From positions 1-9,497 of the forward strand of contig SLGN01000048.1 in the NCBI GenBank assembly GCA_007123695.1: DNA of 9,497 nucleotides. The letters run 5' to 3'. Shown in pieces: positions 9,132-9,497 of this stretch (position 1 is the stretch's first letter; each line of letters opens with the position of its first letter). This DNA comes from Verrucomicrobiales bacterium. GTDB taxonomy: Bacteria > Verrucomicrobiota > Verrucomicrobiia > Verrucomicrobiales > DEV007. The position numbers were made by a program, and so were the translations under genes. A model generated the notes under the pieces. The model was given only the letters and a program-made list of their open reading frames with translations. It did not search any database and was not told where the DNA came from.

Positions 9132-9497
9132 CCCATGGCTCGCGCCCTCAGGTCGCGCAACGAGCGCAGCCCCCCGAAGTCCGCACCGCGCATCTTCCGA
9201 GCCCCGCTCGTTCGCTTCCGTCCGAGACGGCCCTCCGCCTTCAGCCGGACAAAAACTCCCTCCACGAACTCCGCCGAGCCGATCACCGCCCCGTCCGTGA
9301 AATAGCGCACCTTCCGTCTCAGCGCCTCCGACAGCGGCAGTGCCCGGCCGCTTGCCTCCATCTCCTCCAGCACCGCCTCCGCCTCCTCGACCGGCATTCC
9401 CCGCCGTCCTTCCGATCCCGTCGTCTCGTCCGCCTTCACCTCCACCCCTTCCGTGTAGAGCAGGCGACGGTAGCGAAGTTGCGTCTCTTCCCACGAA
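9116..9497 (-). CDS. REP-associated tyrosine transposase (RAYT, TnpA_REP / IS200-like), C-terminal part only
   Basis: The frame is open to the right edge of the window, so this is the 3' end of a longer gene; the HUH and catalytic Tyr region would lie outside. The visible residues read SWEETQLRYRRLLYTEG at the edge. After a linker comes SEALRRKVRYFTDGAVIGSAEFVEGVF, then RKRTSGARKMRG and LRSLRDLRARAMGEPPQ. This 'YF-DG-VIGS-EFVE-VF ... GARKMRG ... LRSLRDLR' tail is one I recognise from RAYT proteins, in which the transposase domain precedes it. RAYTs are domesticated relatives of IS200/IS605 transposases thought to spread REP palindromes. The hairpin-rich DNA just downstream fits. Homologues are sometimes just called 'transposase' or hypothetical. 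The stop is TAG at 9118-9116. The internal GTG at 9445 is not the true start, because the family-like sequence continues upstream of it. Confidence 0.75.
   Translation of the reverse strand, partial: SWEETQLRYRRLLYTEGVEVKADETTGSEGRRGMPVEEAEAVLEEMEASGRALPLSEALRRKVRYFTDGAVIGSAEFVEGVFVRLKAEGRLGRKRTSGARKMRGADFGGLRSLRDLRARAMGEPPQ

Noticed and set aside
8979..9494. N-terminal extension of the yjcH frame to give a 295-residue protein
   Set aside because: The added sequence is Gly/Arg-rich, overlaps the transposase gene in another frame and does not resemble DUF485 proteins, which are about 100-125 residues.

Overview
The window looks like a chromosomal segment of a high-GC Gram-negative bacterium (roughly two-thirds G+C by eye, strong G/C at third codon positions). 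A secretin plus a GspE/GspF pair implies an outer membrane. The C-terminal tail at the right edge, with a YFTDGAVIGS-type motif and an ARKMRG / LRSLRDLR ending, resembles REP-associated tyrosine transposases that I associate with Verrucomicrobiota and relatives. That phylum assignment is an inference, not proof.

Left half, + strand (1-5548): the distal end of a type II secretion / type IV pilus-like operon. It holds the assembly ATPase gspE (5' end outside the window), the inner-membrane platform gspF 2 nt later, and the outer-membrane secretin gspD 31 nt later. The secretin is unusual. It carries a GspC/PilP-like beta domain after its signal peptide, and a long Gly/Met repeat inserted inside a secretin N-domain. 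Overlapping the gspD stop is a small ORF that looks like the C-terminal tail of an Rpn/PD-(D/E)XK 'putative transposase' family protein without its nuclease domain.

Right half, - strand (9496-5610): reading leftward there is first a 3' fragment of a REP-associated transposase gene with small hairpins and a 12-bp direct repeat at its 3' end. Next comes yjcH (DUF485), overlapping by ATGA the acetate/cation symporter gene actP. After 43 nt follows rsmA, the 16S rRNA dimethyladenosine transferase, fused in frame to a complete Nudix hydrolase domain. yjcH-actP-rsmA/nudix look like one transcription unit. The two halves converge on a 61-bp gap at 5549-5609.

Gene density is high and no RNA genes, CRISPR array or intact insertion sequence is visible. 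None of the five full-length genes has a convincing Shine-Dalgarno sequence. The candidate yjcH promoter lies so close to the ATG that its transcript could be nearly leaderless. The best candidates for novelty are the RsmA-Nudix fusion and the architecture of the secretin; the rest is recognisable housekeeping, transport and secretion machinery.
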